From Ottelia alismoides (Eukaryota; Streptophyta; Magnoliopsida; Alismatales; Hydrocharitaceae): 64,000 nucleotides of DNA. The notes under the pieces were generated by a model. The model was not told the DNA's origin. It made no database searches and saw nothing but the letters and a program-made list of their open reading frames with translations. The DNA is taken from the NCBI GenBank assembly GCA_037367405.1, contig JAZKJV010010615.1, forward strand, positions 186,001-250,000, written 5' to 3'. Both the position numbers and the translations under genes were made by a program. Of this stretch, positions 45,357-56,981 are shown in pieces (the stretch's first letter is position 1; the number at the start of each line of letters is the position of its first letter).

Positions 45357-47579
45357 ATGTCAGGATATTGGTCACCATATCCATGTCACTCTTCCTCGAC
45401 CTTATTCTGATCATCTCCACCCTCTTATTCCTCCTCATACCCACATCCTGATCGCAAAATCAGAACTTCGACTGATTTCTTTACTTCTTCGTCCTTCTCA
45501 CCTACCCCACATTCTTACACCCCTGACCCACAACCACCCTGGATTGACTCACCATATTCTCATCTGCTTGCTTGAATTAAGGAACAAACCAAAGAGAAAG
45601 TTGCTGAGATGAGTGATTGACAGAATCAGTTGACCCCACATACCTCATTCTCACCTCGAGTTAGGACTGGGCAACCATTGACCTATACACATTCTGACTT
45701 GACCTTTAGATACTACACGGTCGACCAAACCAACCAAATGGAGAGGCCTACACCATATGATCTTCCTGACTTGATTGACCTGAGTGATCTAGTCAACATT
45801 GACCAACCTTCATATCACCCAAGCGGAGAGCCAACATATACATGGTATTGGACTCATGAGATCGATTTACAAACCCCCTATCTACTGACTCCACCTTATG
45901 AGGCTTCGACCAACATCTGTCATACAGATGGGCCATACTCAATCCAGCATTACACGCCTGAGTCAAGGTGTGTTAAGTATAAGAGCTCGAGTTCTCAACA
46001 GTTTCCTCCAATCGCGCAGTCTTCACTCATGAGGTGTCATGAGAAATTATTGGAGGATGAAATTTGTAGACCGATCAAGAGTCCATGTAGGAATGTGGAT
46101 CATGGATTTTGAGGATTGAATGTTAAAAACCTGGAAGACACTGAATTGACCATACGTCCTGTACAGTTGGAGCCCCTTCTACCTCCCTTTCCTACTAGCC
46201 ACTTTCTCTCCAAATCAGAGTTTGTACATTCTCCTAGTCTTCCTTCACCTATCAAAAAGACCAAAAAATTCAAAAATCAGAAAACAACATAAAAATTGAA
46301 AATGGAAATGATCTACAAAAATTGGATCCTATACTTAGGGAAGCATTGGATAGAAAGTTTATTTTTGAGCTTCCCTTAATAATGGTCATCGAATACTTTC
46401 CCGACCTTAAAAGATTTGTGAGAAGTAAATTGATGCCTAAAAGGTCAGGCAATAAGAGAACGAGGACTGAGAGACATGTAGTGTCTATGGCCACATCTTT
46501 GATGATAGGGGAGAAAAACCAAGAGCTGCAGAGTGAAGCGGTTGCCTAGATTTGATTGTGAAATCAAAGACACCACCTTCACCCGTGCAAGAATCGGTGA
46601 TGACTCACCGATTAATATTCTCCCGACCTCTGTGTTTTCCAAGCTCAAACTTGGATCTGCAAAGAAATGAAGAGAGATAATTCAGTTGGCGGATCAGTCC
46701 ATTAAACGGTCGAGAGGAACCATTTCAGTCATCGTTACTTTTCAGGGTGATGTATTGCAGGTGGACTTCATGATCATTGATATTGAGCACCGAAGAGAGT
46801 TCGCCTAGTCTCAGATCATTCTCGGAAAGTCGTTCTTAGCCTTGGCTAAGGCAACCATAGATTGCGAGACTTGGGAGATCGATCTCAATGCTATGGAAGC
46901 ACTTCAACCTCACCCGATCTTTGAGGATGCACGATATTCCATGGTAACCCGTAAAGTTGCAGACAATCGTGACCTTCAAGAGATAGCTGAGCCCTGTCTC
47001 TCTACTATACCTGAGATACCGATTGTTCAGACGACCATTGGTTCAGAGACTCCCTACACCTCCACATCACCCACTGCTTGCATCCCCCCCCCCCACTGTG
47101 ACAACTTCTAGAGAGGACTCACAACCATAAGTTATCCTTGAGTCAGACATGATCATTTCTGATTTCCTTGACTTTTTAGATGATCCGCCTCATGAACCAA
47201 TCATTGCCAAGCCAACTGAGAACACTATACCTTACCAGAGACGCGTGCTGACCCTGTAGGAGTATTACAATGCATATGGTGACTCATCTGATGATGTACC
47301 TCTAGTCAGCACGTCACTACATCCACGACCTACACAAAAAGAGACAACTGGGACCAAATTGACCAATTTTGATAAATCGGTTGCTCCATCCTCTAGTCGA
47401 TCATTTGGTAAGAAGAAGAGTATTGATTCCTCGAGATGTTCCCCCGAACTTCTCCAGACGTATCACTCTCCTCTTCCTCTTGATGCTTCAGGTTCTACAA
47501 AATCGGTTAAGAAAGTTACCTTCGACGTACCAGAGAAGGAATGTTTTGAGGAGTCCTCATCAGGTTCGGATGAGGTGAT
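45357..47579 (+). pseudogene. D coding region copy 1: gag-like / retropepsin-like / acidic tail
   Basis: It starts at ATG 45357 (MSGYWSPYPCHSSS) and reads as S/P/Y-rich N-terminal sequence, then YDLPDLIDLSDL and GEPTYTW, then a basic helix region (LREALDRKFIFELP, LKRFVRSKLMPKR), ending at TAG 46547-46549. From 46551, in the +1 frame, an Athila-type retropepsin remnant follows: FDCEIKDTTF, INILPTSVFSKLKLG, IIQLADQSIKRSRGTI, VDFMIIDIEH, IILGKSFLALAKATID. The catalytic D-x-G-A position reads GDDS, so the active aspartate motif is lost. Stops at 45408, about 45573, 45618, 46110 and two inside the protease, a frameshift between 46112 and 46322, and a C11 run at 47084-47094 break it. A disordered acidic tail with KKVTFDVPEKE follows, cut at VI by an inverted LTR. 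No RT or integrase. Confidence 0.8.
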
Positions 47580-49147
47580 TGACGAGTAGCTGAGCACGAT
47601 AATAATTTGGGCACGTTGTATTATGTGTACTTAATGAATCAATCAGATTCGAGAGAAGGATCTCTGTGAAGAGGGCTCGACATTAATTTATATCCTAGGC
47701 AAGTCCGGGGTCGAACACAGAGAGGCAAAGGAACAACGTCGAGTTAATTCAAAAACTTCGATCTAGATTTTCAATGCATATTTTTTTATATTTTTTTATG
47801 CAAATGCAAATGTGGATGAATCAAGACAATAAGAAAACACACAACTAGGCCAAATTAATTTTAATACCAAATCAGTTCAATTCAACCAAGTTATATTTTT
47901 CCTAGGATCTTAGTCCAGTGATGCATGCAAAACCTATTTTTTTAGAATTTTAGGGGTTAAAATGTAAAATAAAAAATGTACACTTTTTATGGGGTTTTTT
48001 CACATTTTTTCATACAAAAAGTAATAAAAAATCATTAAAAAATACTGGAATGAAAATATGATGCAAGGATTCTACAGTAATATTTTTGGACTTTTCTAGC
48101 AAAATATGAATTTTTTTATAGATTTTTTAGTGAAAATAGAGTGACAATTAGTAGTTAATTCTTAATAAATCCACATAATCAAATTAATCAGATTGCAAAT
48201 TATTTCAAAACTCTATTTATACAAGGAATCCAGGAGAGTTGAAATTTTGTGAAAAGGATGTACGTAGAATTAATTAAAAATAAAATATCTAAATCACTCT
48301 ATAATTTATTTCGGGTACATGACAACTCTATTTTGGATGAAATGTGGATAGTAATTCAATCAAATTTCAAGGCATCATATCTAATTTTTCAAGAATTTTT
48401 AGAGCAACCGTGAGTTAGATATCAATTTAAGAGCACAAATTGGGTAAAATACACAGAATTTCAGTTGAATAATTTTAGTTTATTACCCAAAGACCATAAA
48501 AATATATATAAATATTCAAGTTGTAGAGAATTAGTTGCTCAACATCAAGACATTTTTCATTGAAGAAAAAGATGCTTAATTCAAGTCCAAATTAGCACAC
48601 AAACACAAGGTTATCCTTGCAGAACCGAAATTAAAAATGCAATGCAAATGATGCACAAGGTCTCTTTTGCAATTACATAAACCATGCGGGAAACATATGT
48701 AATGTTTACAATAAAAGGAATTAAAATAATTTGACCTTCTTCTTCCTGTAGATAGGGCACGATTAGGGTGGAGGCAATGCCGGTGGTGGCGCCTGCTAGG
48801 CGGCGATGGCGAGGAGGGTCGCAGAGGCGCGCGGCGGGCAGCGCCGACTACGTAAGGCGAGGAGGGCGGAGCCACGCACGGCTGCAGGAAGCGATGGACG
48901 GTGCGCCGCTCGTTGCGGTAGAGATGGACGGTGCGACGCGCCTCTTATGTGGCGGAGAGGGTCGGTGTCGGGGACGACGGCTCGACCGCTGCGGAGGCTT
49001 GCGACGAACGACTGTAGGCTGTGAGGCGAAGTAGCAGCCTCCTTTGGTGGGTTGACTGACGGCTGGCGGCTGCAAGGGGGCAGCTGCCGAGCTGCTCCTC
49101 CTGCATATTTTTTATTTTTATTTTTTTTTGCTGTTGTTTTGGATTTT

Positions 49148-49178
<31 letters not shown>

Positions 49179-50591
49179 TCTTATAGGGGAATGAAGATGA
49201 GAAGATGATGGTGGTGATGGTATGATACGAAGGTGTTGTTGGTGATGGTATAATGGAGATGGTGAAGGATGGGGAAGATGATAAAAATAATATGATTATG
49301 AAACAACAAGGAAATAAAACTATTAGATAAAATAAAACAATAAGATAAATGATGAGAAATACTTATCTGAATCTTCATCGGATTGGTGGAGTAGCTACGC
49401 TGGACTCCTATCGTCGCATTGATCCGATTGACGAAATAAAAATCAGAGAAGTTGTGCGAGATCTATGGGTAACCCGTGACGTGGAGCGAAGCTCCACGGA
49501 TCTCGCCTGAAGGAGGTCGTCGCTTGAGGAAGATGCTTCGCCGTTGTCACCAACAAAGTACTCCAAGCTCTCTCTTTTTTCTATAAGAATGGCGGATGGG
49601 AAAACGAGGATGTACAAATGAATATAAAAAAGAGAAAGAGAGGTTAGATAGATGGTGGTATTGAATGGGAGGTTAGATTATTGGTGGAGTTGAATGAGAG
49701 GTTAGAAAAATGGTGGAGTGGAATGGAGGTTGAAAGAAGACTTGGTGGTTAATGGTGGAAAATTGAAGTTATTGTAGAGAATATGAATTTAAATAAAATA
49801 CAATAAAAGTAGGCTACTAAAAAGGGAGAATAAAGAATAAAAAGAGAAAAAATGGAGAATTTACAAAATAAGAAAAACAACATGTACATTTTTTACTTGC
49901 TTTCTAATTTATATTTTTTTGTCTTTTTAATAGGAGATATTTACAACAGGAAAATATAATAAAATACTACAATCAAAATACAACATAATAATGATTTTTT
50001 GTATTTTTAGTAATTAAGAAAGATAAAATAAAAAATAAAGAAAGTATGAATACATACATAATATAAAATGTACATCTAAGTCCCAAAACCCAACTTTTAA
50101 AAATGAGTTCCGATTTCAATGAAACTGTTTCTGTTGGATAGATAATTTTTTAACTCGAACTTTAAAAGTGAGTTTGGTGAATTTTGAGATCATATGGAGG
50201 GGGAATTTGGCCGAGAAGTTGGACTTTACGGCTTTTTTTCTCTTTGGGATCTAGGAGTATTTATTTGAGCTGAAATTTGTTTTGTATTCTTGTATTTTTA
50301 TATACATTTTTATGAAAAGGTTAAAAAAAGATTTAGCCAAAAAGGAGTCGAAATGAAATTATTAAAAATAGATGAAGTTTTGAGCTATTTATAGGTAAAA
50401 AACTCCTTTATTTTTACGGCTTTTTATTGTTAATTTATTTTGTAGAATCTACTATACAATAATTAGTATGTTTTATTTACAAGAGTCATTTTGTTAGTTT
50501 ATTGATTTTATAGACATTTATTTCATATTTTACTTAGTGATTTTGCTAAGATCAAGATATTGAGATGATGAATTGCAGATTCATCAGTGAT
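47575..50591. repeat. Target duplication GTGAT around inverted LTR
   Basis: GTGAT at 47575-47579 and again at 50587-50591 flanks the inverted LTR exactly. The reading frame before and after (SGSDEVI and YMSELSPAVLKPY) joins across one copy of GTGAT, as the related remnant E shows uninterrupted. Confidence 0.9.
47580..50586 (-). mobile_element. Solo LTR of the D family, inverted, inside D coding region
   Basis: It is 3,007 bp, the reverse complement of the D LTR from end (TGACGAG) to start (GATTCATCA at 50586). PBS, interior and polypurine tract are absent, so it is a solo LTR left by LTR-LTR recombination. It contains a (TA)n run (49151-49178) and the inverted TATA box at 48214-48221. Confidence 0.88.
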
Positions 50592-50775
50592 CTATATGAG
50601 TGAGCTCAGTCCGGCTGTTCTAAAGCCATATTTGAGAAAGCAGCCATGTGTCGACCCTCGTTGGACGTTCCCTACACCTCACTATTACTCTCCAGAGGAC
50701 AATTCTGACAACGACACATGTGTATACTACCTACCACCTCGCTCCCGCAAGAAGGTCTGTCACAAACCTTCTTGA
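50592..50775 (+). pseudogene. D coding region copy 1, C-terminal end
   Basis: It continues the tail after the inverted LTR: YMSELSPAVLKPYLRK, PRWTFPTPHYYSPEDNSDND, RSRKKVCHKPS, then TGA 50773-50775. Equivalent residues occur in E (VIYMSEV, ALKPYLRRD, YYSSEDNSDD). Function of the tail is unknown. Confidence 0.7.
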
Positions 50776-51420
50776 TCATTGTATATTCTTAATCCTCCTT
50801 GTACAGATTTTCCTTCCTTTATTTCCCTCCCCCACCCCACCCCGTGATTTGCTTCACTCGCCTCAGTTCCGTATCATTTTCATTTTGTCGCTATACTTAG
50901 GATGACTAAATCCTAAGTATAGGGGGTGAGTGAACCGAGTTGCTCCACTTCTTCTTGTATATTCTTTTCCACTCTCATCTGTTCCTCAATCTTGTGTTCT
51001 ATCCATACTTAGGCTGACCATAACCTAAGTACGATGCCAGTTGTGTATTCTCCCACACTTTTATATTCTTCTATTGTTTTCACCCACTAATACTTAGTAC
51101 GAGCTATGGCTTTTTGTCACCTAGTGCCATGAGGACATAACACATGCTAAGTATAAGGGGGTGTATGTATTACATATATACTTTACCCATAGCTCATACT
51201 TTCAAATATTTTTTTGTATATATTATACAATAATTACAGAGTGGGTAAATTTTCAAAAAAAATATATATCTAAAAAAAGAAAAACTTTTTCAAAAAAATA
51301 TTTTTGAAAAAAAAGTAAAACCTTTTTTAAAAAATCTCTTTTCTTCTTCTTTTCCATTCTTTTTTTTAAAAAAACTTTTTTTCAAAAAAAAAATCACAAA
51401 CAAAACTAACTAATAAGTTG
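50776..51420 (+). repeat. D hairpin modules and AT-rich spacer
   Basis: CTATACTTAGGA (50891-50902) / TCCTAAGTATAG (50911-50922) is a perfect 12-bp stem followed by GGGG. TACTTAGG (51006-51013) / CCTAAGTA (51024-51031) is a shorter one. A third, degenerate, ends CTAAGTATAAGGGGG at 51147-51161. A spacer of A/T homopolymers (51210-51400) follows. Confidence 0.8.
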
Positions 51421-52638
51421 GTTTAATCCCTGACACATTCACTTTCACACAAGACTTATGGTGATCAAGAACACTTGGTTTATGAGGTCTTGAGATTTTG
51501 AGTTATCCAACCTTAGTCATTAGGGTCCTTGACTTAATTATTCACATTTCCTTAGTTTGTAAGATTTGTGTGCTATATTGCATGCTTAGTCTCTAACTTA
51601 ATAATATGATCACCACCTCACATACACGACTGCAGTTATGATGAGATGAGTTGAAATTTCACTTGAGGAAGTGGGATGAGGGATTTGAGTTTGGACTTGA
51701 TTTGATGATGCTCGAGGATGGGATAAAATCAATGAAGGCTTCATGAAACCTGAGTGTCAGCACCTTTAGCCAATATGAGAACATGGTTTTTGTACTATCT
51801 TTTGGCATTTACCTATGCGACAGGGTGTGATGAAATCTAAAAAAAGTTGTTGATCAGCGTGTACCAACTCCTGGTAAAAGCAGTGGAGCTAGCCAAAAAT
51901 ATTACAAGGCAATGAAATGTTAAAGAAAAGCTCTCATTCCATACAAAGTCAAATATTAAAGAGTTTCCACCAAAGGAGAGCGCTCCCAACCATTTCAAAG
52001 TGTCCACTAGGACCACCGTTATTAGAACCAGGAGTCGAGCTTGCACCAAAAAAGGGCTATGCATCGTAAATGTTACAAGTCTGGGTGTAGAAGGTACGAT
52101 AGGTGCTCAAAAAAGGCACACCCCGATGTACTCCAAGGAAAACAAGTGCAGACGACTCCAACTTCTCTTTACGGATGCACTGATCAACAACCCAAAAAAT
52201 GCATGTGTTGAGTTAATAAGGTATTCAAGAGGATCCTTGTTCCAATGAGAGGGAGAGAAGAAATGACACAATCCTATGTCCTCCATCAACTGGCCTTCCA
52301 TCTACACTTTTAAGTCTTAAAGCTAAAGGGATGGTGGATTGGATGCAAGAAATGGTTTATTCCCTAGTGTTGAGAATATGGTTCTTAGGAGAGTCTCTTG
52401 GACTGGAACCTTGGGTGACGTTGCGACTCTACTCTTGTAACTGCAGTCAACACTTAAGTCATATCACTACTATATATGTATACACAGAGAGTCTGATGAT
52501 TAGGGAAATTGGATACATTTTGACTAGAGCTTGGTTCAGCTTAGAATTTTAGGATCTCTAAAACAGAAAGTTCTTGAACTGATCAAGTCATGTATTCACA
52601 TGCACAGTCAGGGGTTAATCCAATTTATTCATTCTTTG
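51421..52638 (+). mobile_element. D interior: conserved 3' domain
   Basis: The same 1.1-1.2 kb as in A and C. It contains GGTAAAAGCAGTGGAGCTAGCC (about 51873), AAAAAAGGCACACCCCGATGTACTCC (about 52107) and CCAATGAGAGGGAGAG (about 52241). Frames are open on both strands in short pieces only. Confidence 0.65.
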
Positions 52639-52675
52639 TTAGCTCGAGGACTAGCAAAGTTTAAGTATATGGAGG
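52639..52675 (+). promoter_or_regulatory. Hairpin remnant and polypurine tract of D
   Basis: TTAGCTCG-agga-CTAGCAAA keeps most but not all pairs of the conserved hairpin. GTTTAAGTATATGGAGG follows up to the LTR start at 52676, a decayed tract (A and C have AGTATAGGGGGG). Confidence 0.7.
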
Positions 52676-55600
52676 TGATGAATCCACGATTCATTATCTC
52701 AATATCTTGATTTTAACAAAATCCCTGAGTAAAATCTCAAATAAATTTATATAAATTCAATAGATTAACAAAATGACTCTTGTAAATAAAATACACTAAT
52801 TATTGTATATTAGTTTGTACAAAATAAATTAACAATAAAAAGCTGCAAAAGTTAAAGGAGTTTTTCACATGTAAAAAGTCCAAAATTTCATGTATTTTTA
52901 ATAATTTCATTTCAACTCTTTTTTGTCTAATTCTTTTTCTAACTTGTTTATAACAATGTATATAAAAATACAAAAATACAAATAAATTTCACCTCAAATA
53001 AATGCTCCTCGATCGCAAAGAGAAAACAACCGTAAAGTCCAACTTTCCGACCAATATCTCGCTCCGTATGAACTCCAAATTCACAAACTCACTTTTAAAA
53101 TTCAAGTTAGAAAATTATCTATCCAATGGAAGTAGTTTTATTAAAATCGGAGCTCATTTGCAAAAGTTGAGTTTTGGGACCTAGATGTACATTGTGCATT
53201 ATGTAAATATCCATTATCTTTCTTAATTACTAAGAAAACCAAAAAAATCATGGTTGTGTTGTATTTTGATTCTATTACTTCATTGTATTTTTCTGTTGTA
53301 CATATCTCTTATTAAAAAAATATAAATTAGAAAAGCAAACAAAAAATGTACATATTGTTTGTCTTCTTTTGTAAATTCTCCACTCTTTTTCTCTATATTT
53401 TATTCTCTCTTTTAGCAGCCTACTTTATTTATTTATTTATTTATTATTTATTTCTCATTTTCTACAATAACTTCTCTTCTACCAGCAACTTCGATTCAAC
53501 TCTACCATTTTTAATAACCTCCATTCTACTCCATATTCTTCATCCAACCTCTCATTCAACTCCACCAATAATACAACTTCTCATTCAACACCACGACCAT
53601 TCTAACCTTCCTTTCTCTTCTCTTTATATTCATTTCCACATCCTCATTTTCCTGATCCACAATTCTAATAGAAAAAGGAGAGAGGTTGGAGTGTTTTGTT
53701 TGTGACAGCGGCGAAGCATCTTCCTCAAGTGACGACCTCTTTCAGACGAGATCCGCAGAGCTCCCTTCGCGTCACGAGTTCCCCATCACACTCGCATAGC
53801 TTCACCGATTTTTATTTTGCCAATTGGACGAGGAGACAACACGAGTCCAGCGTAGTTGCTCCACAAATCCGGCGAACATCAGGTACGTATTTCTCCTCAT
53901 TTCTCTTGCTATTTTATTTTATCTAATATTTGGTTTTTTTGATGTTTCATTAAGCCATTTTTTCCTTCTCGCCACCATATCATTACCTCCATCATATCAC
54001 CACCACACCACCATCTTTTCATTTGTTACTCCCTGTTTCACAAAACTTAAAAAAAATAAAAAAAATCTAAAACAAAAAATTTTATAATTACATCAGCAAA
54101 AAACATTCAAAAAATAATAAAAATAATACCGACAGCATGTGGTCGCCCCCCAACATCCACCACCGGCCACCGCTTCCCCCTTCCTACCATCATCGTCGGC
54201 CACAACTGCCGAGCCGTGCCCACTCGCAGCCCCCATCGCATGTCCTCTAGACGCAGCTGCCGGCGGCGCAGCGTCGCTCTCCTGCCCTCGACCCACTGCT
54301 AGCGGGCGGCACCCACCACTTCTCCCTCCGCTTCTCTGCGTGCGGAGGCCGCCACGCCGCCCAGCAGTGATCCGCCCGCCGTCCTATGTGCGGTCGCTGC
54401 CCGCCGCGCACCACTTGCCCCTCCTCCAAGACCGCCCGTCGCACTTCGCCCCACAGCGGTCGTCCTCCTCCCAGCGGCACCCGCTCCAGGACACCCTCCA
54501 CATGTGCGTAGGCCCTGCCCTCCCAACCGCCAGCCATTTGCGCTAGTCTACGACCGACGTCCTTCCCCCGTCGCAACCATGCGGCGGTCCACGCAACTCC
54601 CTTCTCAACATTGTACCCTAGACGCTGCAACGAAGGAGGTTCTCTCTCCTTTATTTTTTTTACTGTAAAAATTGCATATTGGTCCCTCTAAGTTTTAGTA
54701 ATTATAAACATGTCCCCATACATGTTTTATTCTGTTCAAGTTTAGTTCTGTTTTGCACGGATAACCCTATGTTTTCATGTTGAATTGGATGTCAATATCG
54801 CAACGTTTTATTCAATGAAAAATAGCTTGACATTGAGGAATTAATTCTCTACCTTTTGAATATTTATTTATATTTTTCTGACTTTTGGGTAATTAATTAA
54901 GATTGTTCAAGTGAAAACTTACATATTTTACCCATTCTAAGGAATTAAATTTATATCTCACTTACAGTTGGTCGAAAAATTTCACAAAAAATAGGAATGA
55001 TGCCCAGACATGCGCTTAAATTAATGTCCAAATTTCATATCAATTGGAGTTGTCTTGTACCTGAAATAAATTGTGGAGTGTTTTTGGTAAATGATTTTTA
55101 ATTAAATCCACACATCATATTTTTGTGAAATTTTAACTCTCCTGGATTCCTTGTATAGATACCATTTTCAGATAGTCCGCACTCTCGAGATTTATTAGGA
55201 ATTAATTACTCACTATTACTCTGTTTTCACTAAAAAATCCTTAAAAAATCATGTTTTTTAGAAAAATCTAAAAAAATTATTGTTGCTTCCTTGCATCATC
55301 TTTTTATTCCAGTAATTTTTTCATAATTTTTGCTTACTGTTTGTATGAAAAATTGCGAAAAAACCCATAAAAGATGTGCATTTTTAATTATTGTATTTTA
55401 ACCCATAAAATTCCAAAAAAAGGTGTCTTGCATTCATCACTGGATTAGGATTCTACGAAAAATACCATTTGGCTAAATTGGACTTATTTTCTATTAAATT
55501 TAATTTGGCTAAGTTGTGTGATTTCTTAATAACTTAATTGACTTGCTTTGTACATTTTGCCTTCTTTTTGCATAAAAAATATAAAAAGAATATGCATTGA

Positions 55601-55792
55601 AAATCTAGACCTAAGTTTTTGAATTAACTAAACGTTGTTCCTTTACCTCCCTGTGTTCGACCCCAGACTTGCTCGGGATATAAATTAAAGCCAAGACACT
55701 CTTCACGGAGATCTTCTCTCGGTTCTGAACGATTCGCTAAGTACACGTACTACAACGAGTGCAAATTACATATAGTGCTAAGCGACTCATCA
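52676..55792 (+). mobile_element. D second LTR (shared middle LTR)
   Basis: The LTR is 3,117 bp, TGATGAATCCACG to GCGACTCATCA. It is closely similar to 41061-44179 throughout. It follows a polypurine tract like a 3' LTR but is itself followed by a PBS and a second interior, so it acts as both 3' and 5' LTR of a tandem structure. Confidence 0.88.
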
Positions 55793-55794
55793 GA

Positions 55795-55812
55795 TGGCGT
55801 CATTGTCGGGGA
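55795..55812 (+). promoter_or_regulatory. Primer-binding site after D second LTR
   Basis: TGGCGTCATTGTCGGGGA differs from the A PBS at three bases, all C-to-T or G-to-A. Its presence downstream of the second LTR is the key evidence for a tandem element. Confidence 0.85.
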
Positions 55813-56981
55813 GGCAAACAGCTTAGGGATTAATTTAAAAAAATTAGATTCAGATTTTCACTTACTCGAGTAGTCTGACCCCCTAGCCACTTGTAATTAA
55901 TCCATTTCCTCTCAATTATTTCTCTTCATATTTTTGTATATATTTTGTTTTTCATCTCTCTAATATAAATTTTACTTTCCTTACGAGGGCCCGATGGACT
56001 TGTAGTGCATCCAAGGTCGACGGACGTGACGCGCGCCGATTGCTGAAGAGCGAGGATAATTAATTTATCTTCGAGAGAATGTTTTGTAAATTTTTGTAAT
56101 TATTGTGTTGTAATAATTTAGGTAATTCTTCCTTTACAACGGCTCTTGTTTGAGAGCTCGAGCTTGTATCCGGACTGGACATTAGACCCTCTCGTGGTCA
56201 TGTGGTTGATTGACGTATAGTAGGACTTGCACTCGCGGCACTTAGAGCATTTTTTATTAGAATACTTTTATTACTTCTGATCGTAATTTTTAGAACCGCA
56301 CATCACTTTAACGAGACATACTTAAACCGCAGAGCTATTAGTTCAAATTAAATTGTTCATCACTCGCTAATAGAACTGCCTATCTAGGAACAGTTTTCTC
56401 GTTTGCATTCATATAGTATAAAATTTCAATTTTTCATTGAACCCCGCATGTAGAGCGCGAGGATCACTATAAGTCTTCTAAACTGAGCATGCATCATTGA
56501 TTTCACTATTTGCATCGATTTTTCTCGACTCCCTCCCTCTTGATTTTTGAAACTTAGGTTAAAAGGAAATCGAGACTGGTCGTTAGGCGTTCTTTATTTG
56601 GTGGACTAATCAAGTGATAGTCAAACTTAAAATCAGGACTGCTAATCAAAGTTGACCAAAAAACTGACTAAAATTAACACTTAATTTTTTGGAAGAGCAA
56701 AATCCACATTGTATGCTTGGCTATTGTGATTGTTGAGAGGTGAGGATGCATCCCAAGGATAGTGCCCAAAACCTACTTTTAAGCCTTGCGTAATAGGACT
56801 TATACATTGATTTATCACCTAATTAAAACTGAAAAGATAAACAGTCAGACTTTTGCGATCATCATTGTGTTGAGTACGTTAACTCAGAGTTTGCTCTTAT
56901 ATTTGTTTGTTTTGTGTGTTATTCGGTGAACTTGCACGCTTTCTTCCTCGATCCGCTTCATTCTCCCATTTCCCTTCCAAG
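55813..56981 (+). mobile_element. D leader, second copy
   Basis: A near copy of 44200-45356 with scattered substitutions. Non-coding. Confidence 0.7.
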
